From positions 1 to 64,000 of the forward strand of contig WEDG01003233.1 in NCBI GenBank assembly GCA_017591395.1: DNA of 64,000 bases. The letters are read 5' to 3'. Within the stretch, counting starts at the first letter, position 1. Every line of letters begins with the position of its first letter. Source of the DNA: Schistocephalus solidus. Lineage: Eukaryota; Platyhelminthes; Cestoda; Diphyllobothriidea; Diphyllobothriidae. A program made the translations under genes and the position numbers. The notes beneath the pieces are model-generated. The model worked only from the letters and a program-made list of their open reading frames with translations, was not told the origin of the DNA and did no database searches. Shown piece by piece: positions 61,785 to 64,000 of this stretch.

Positions 61785-64000
61785 AATTGAGAATTGAGAA
61801 TTTATATTTGGTTAGCTCCGGCAAGGCACTGTCTAAGCAAACATTAGTAACGAAATAAAGTTATGACAATGTGTGCAGATAAAATGTACAAATACATAAC
61901 TTGTCCTGCTATGTCAACAGTTAGCGATTTTTTAAAATTAATGGTGAACTAGAAAAAATAGGCAGTGAAAAAAACTCCTACCATAAAAATGGAGGCAGAG
62001 TTCAATAAGCCTTCAATTTTTTAATAGAAGGTAGGAGAAAAAACTGCTTAGGAAAAAATGGTCAGGTGGTAGAGTAGGGTAATACAGTAGTAGCATTTCA
62101 GAATGAGATAATGAAACGTCGAGGTGATTAGTTCTTGATCCCTTAGGCGTATGAAACAATATCTGACGAAAATGCGTCAATAAACTTAAGTCCTCAGCAT
62201 CTTAGGATCCAGAATTGAATTCTGATGATGGTTAGTATCCAAAGAAACGGTAGCATTTTAGACTGTGGACCACCGAATGACGTCATTGTTTGGATGACTG
62301 GTGATATAAGGAGACATCATAGTTCATAGGCGACCCGAGGTAGCGAAAATATAGTTTCAAGAGGGTCATTTAAATTCCCGATGGTCCTTTCTCCGAGTCA
62401 TGGGGAAAGCTACTGGGAAAAGATGAGGAAAATAAAAGGTTAATAGAATCAGTGTTAAGATAAATGTGCAGTCTTTGCTTGAATGCAGATAGACTAGTTA
62501 ACGACCTAATTTCAATTGGCAAGTTATTCCAAAGAAAACTATACCTAGAAGCAAAGAAGAGAGAGCGTTTACACGTGGAGGATGCAGGGGGAGGTATAAT
62601 TAGTTCAGAATTTCTTAGGTTATAAGGAAGACTAACGGGGGTAATGACAGAAAGCTTTGGGAGAGTTGAACTATTATTAAGACGAAAAAGGAGACAAAAA
62701 GCCTGCTTCAAGTCTCCTGACCCAAAAGAAATTTTAGCTTCGTTAGCTGGCATCTTGTTGAGTAGGAAGTAGTTACAAGAGTCGGATATAGGAGTTTTTT
62801 TGTGAAATTTCTTTGAACATTTTCAATTTTTGAACGGCTAGATTCGTTCATCAAACCGAAGAAAGGACAGCAAAATTCAAGAATGGGAAGTACAAACATA
62901 CGATAAAGTCTTAATTTAATTTCAGGAAGGTAGAAATTATAAGAAATAAAGCCGCAAATCTGAGCAGCTTTTGGCCGTAATTCTATCGGCATAAGGCGAA
63001 AGATCTAATTTATTGGTGTAGCTTAAGCCCAAGTCCTTGATGGAGGAACATTCAATCATAGGGCAACCTTGAAAAATAAGAGGATGCGGCAGCCTTACAG
63101 GCCCAAAACTCATGTAGCGACACTTAGAAGGTGAGAACTCCATTAGCCATGTGGAGCTCCACGCCGAAAGAGCGTCTAAGTCCGAATGAATTTGTTCAAG
63201 GCATTGTTCGGTCGTAGAGTTAGAGAAGGAATACACGCATTTGAGGTCATCAGCATAAATAAAAGATTGAGCATGTTTAACTATCGATGAAATATCATTA
63301 ATATACAGTAAGAACAACAGAGGACCTAATACGGTACCTTGAAGGACGCCACTAACAATCGGGGTAGCACTTCAGTATGAGGACCCCACTAAAACTTTTT
63401 GTTTTCGATCATTTAGGTATGAAATAATAAAATCAGTAAGGGGACTACGAAATCCTATAGCTTCTAGTTTAGCTAGAAGTCGTTTATGAGGCACTTTATC
63501 GAATGCCTTACTAAGATCAAAATAGATAACTACCACAGAGAGATGATCATTACGAAGAGAGGTTAGTAGATTTAGAAAAGACACGTGGCAGGTTTCACAA
63601 GAGCGGTCCGGCAAGAAGCAGTGTTGGGAAAAGTTGATAATTTAATTGCTTATGCAAAAATCCGTGATTTGTTTTGCAATTAGCTTATTCGAAAAGTTTA
63701 GCAAGAGAGGGCGTTTTATGAACACCGCGATAGTTATGAATGTCCGAGCGGGAACCAGATTTAAAAACTGGTATTATAATAGAAGTTTTTCCAGTAATCG
63801 GGGAAGAAACCATTTTCCAGAAATACTGAGAATAACTTGCTTAGTAAAGGTGGAAAATCCCTTAACTGTTTAATAAGTGAGTTTGGAATGTTATCAGTTC
63901 CAACCGAATGTGAATTTTTAGGTGAGCTATTTCCCTTTTGAATACATGAAGGCGAGAAATTAATGGTTGATAGAAGTGAATTTGAAAGCAGAGGAATTGT
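61782..64000 (-). mobile_element. CR1-like LINE, RT and 3' end, continues beyond window
   Basis: On the minus strand: VIYFDLSKAFDKVPHKRLL (63520-63465), LFLLYINDISSIV and YADD (63246-63257), LSAWSSTWLMEFSPSKCRYM, then the C-terminal domain LRLYRMFVLPILEF and FFASRYSFLWNNLPIEIRSL ending at 62370. The 3' UTR reaches a tail of ATTCTCA-type units at 61785-61803. Frames change near 63360, 62940 and 62730. The 5' part lies outside the window. The octamer-like 3' repeat is a CR1-type feature. Confidence 0.9.

Noticed and set aside
59990..64000. Single LINE with 5' inversion (twin priming)
   Set aside because: In twin priming the inverted 5' segment lies at the 5' side of the remaining element; here the plus-strand 5' half adjoins the 3' tail of the minus element, which fits a nested insertion.
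1..64000. CRISPR array or prokaryotic operon structure
   Set aside because: The window has spliced eukaryotic genes and retroelements; no regularly spaced identical repeats of CRISPR type are present.

Overview
The window reads as nuclear DNA of a parasitic flatworm, most likely a tapeworm with a large, repeat-rich genome (possibly a diphyllobothriid such as Spirometra or Dibothriocephalus; this species guess is inference). The grounds are spliced metazoan genes with 34-57 nt introns beside multi-kilobase ones, tRNA-derived SINEs, several Penelope-like elements (PLEs), LINEs with short tandem 3' tails, and many TA/CA microsatellites.

Two conserved host genes are recognised with confidence. 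The plus-strand gene at 2330-6386 encodes general transcription factor IIB (zinc ribbon plus two cyclin repeats, about 323 residues). The minus-strand gene from 48815 down to 10166 encodes UPF2, the MIF4G-domain scaffold of nonsense-mediated decay. I resolved 21 UPF2 exons by splice signals, phase and homology. Its first exon or exons are not found, and one exon carries a single-base frameshift. The two genes are convergent, with 3.8 kb between their stop codons. A third, weaker spliced gene of unknown function lies on the minus strand at 58664-59770.

Almost everything else is mobile or simple-sequence DNA, much of it inside UPF2 introns. The intron between UPF2 exons 18 and 19 holds SINEs, a PLE endonuclease fragment, a 342-bp tandem unit with a canonical hammerhead ribozyme, and a PLE with about 430-bp inverted arms. 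The intron between exons 12 and 13 holds a PLE cluster: a 5'-truncated copy, an inverted piece, and a second copy whose 5' leader matches the 3' end of the first (the Penelope pseudo-LTR arrangement). Upstream of UPF2 lie an RTE/craniofacial-development-protein-2-like LINE (51.1-54.4 kb), a CR1/jockey-like LINE (56-57.5 kb), and two opposed LINEs (60-64 kb), one apparently inserted into the endonuclease ORF of the other.

The most interesting theme is hammerhead self-cleaving RNA in three settings: (i) a canonical motif in the 342-bp repeat at 14.8 kb, (ii) the 3' part of the tRNA-derived SINE family, with a palindromic stem III, and (iii) the pseudo-LTR of a PLE, where the element's stop codon falls inside the hammerhead core. 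Hammerheads in schistosome SINE-like satellites and in PLEs are established. Finding several variants together in the introns of one gene suggests a network of ribozyme-bearing, possibly circular-RNA-forming, non-autonomous elements sharing PLE machinery. Coordinates were derived by hand; exon edges rest on GT-AG signals and phase consistency, not on transcript data.
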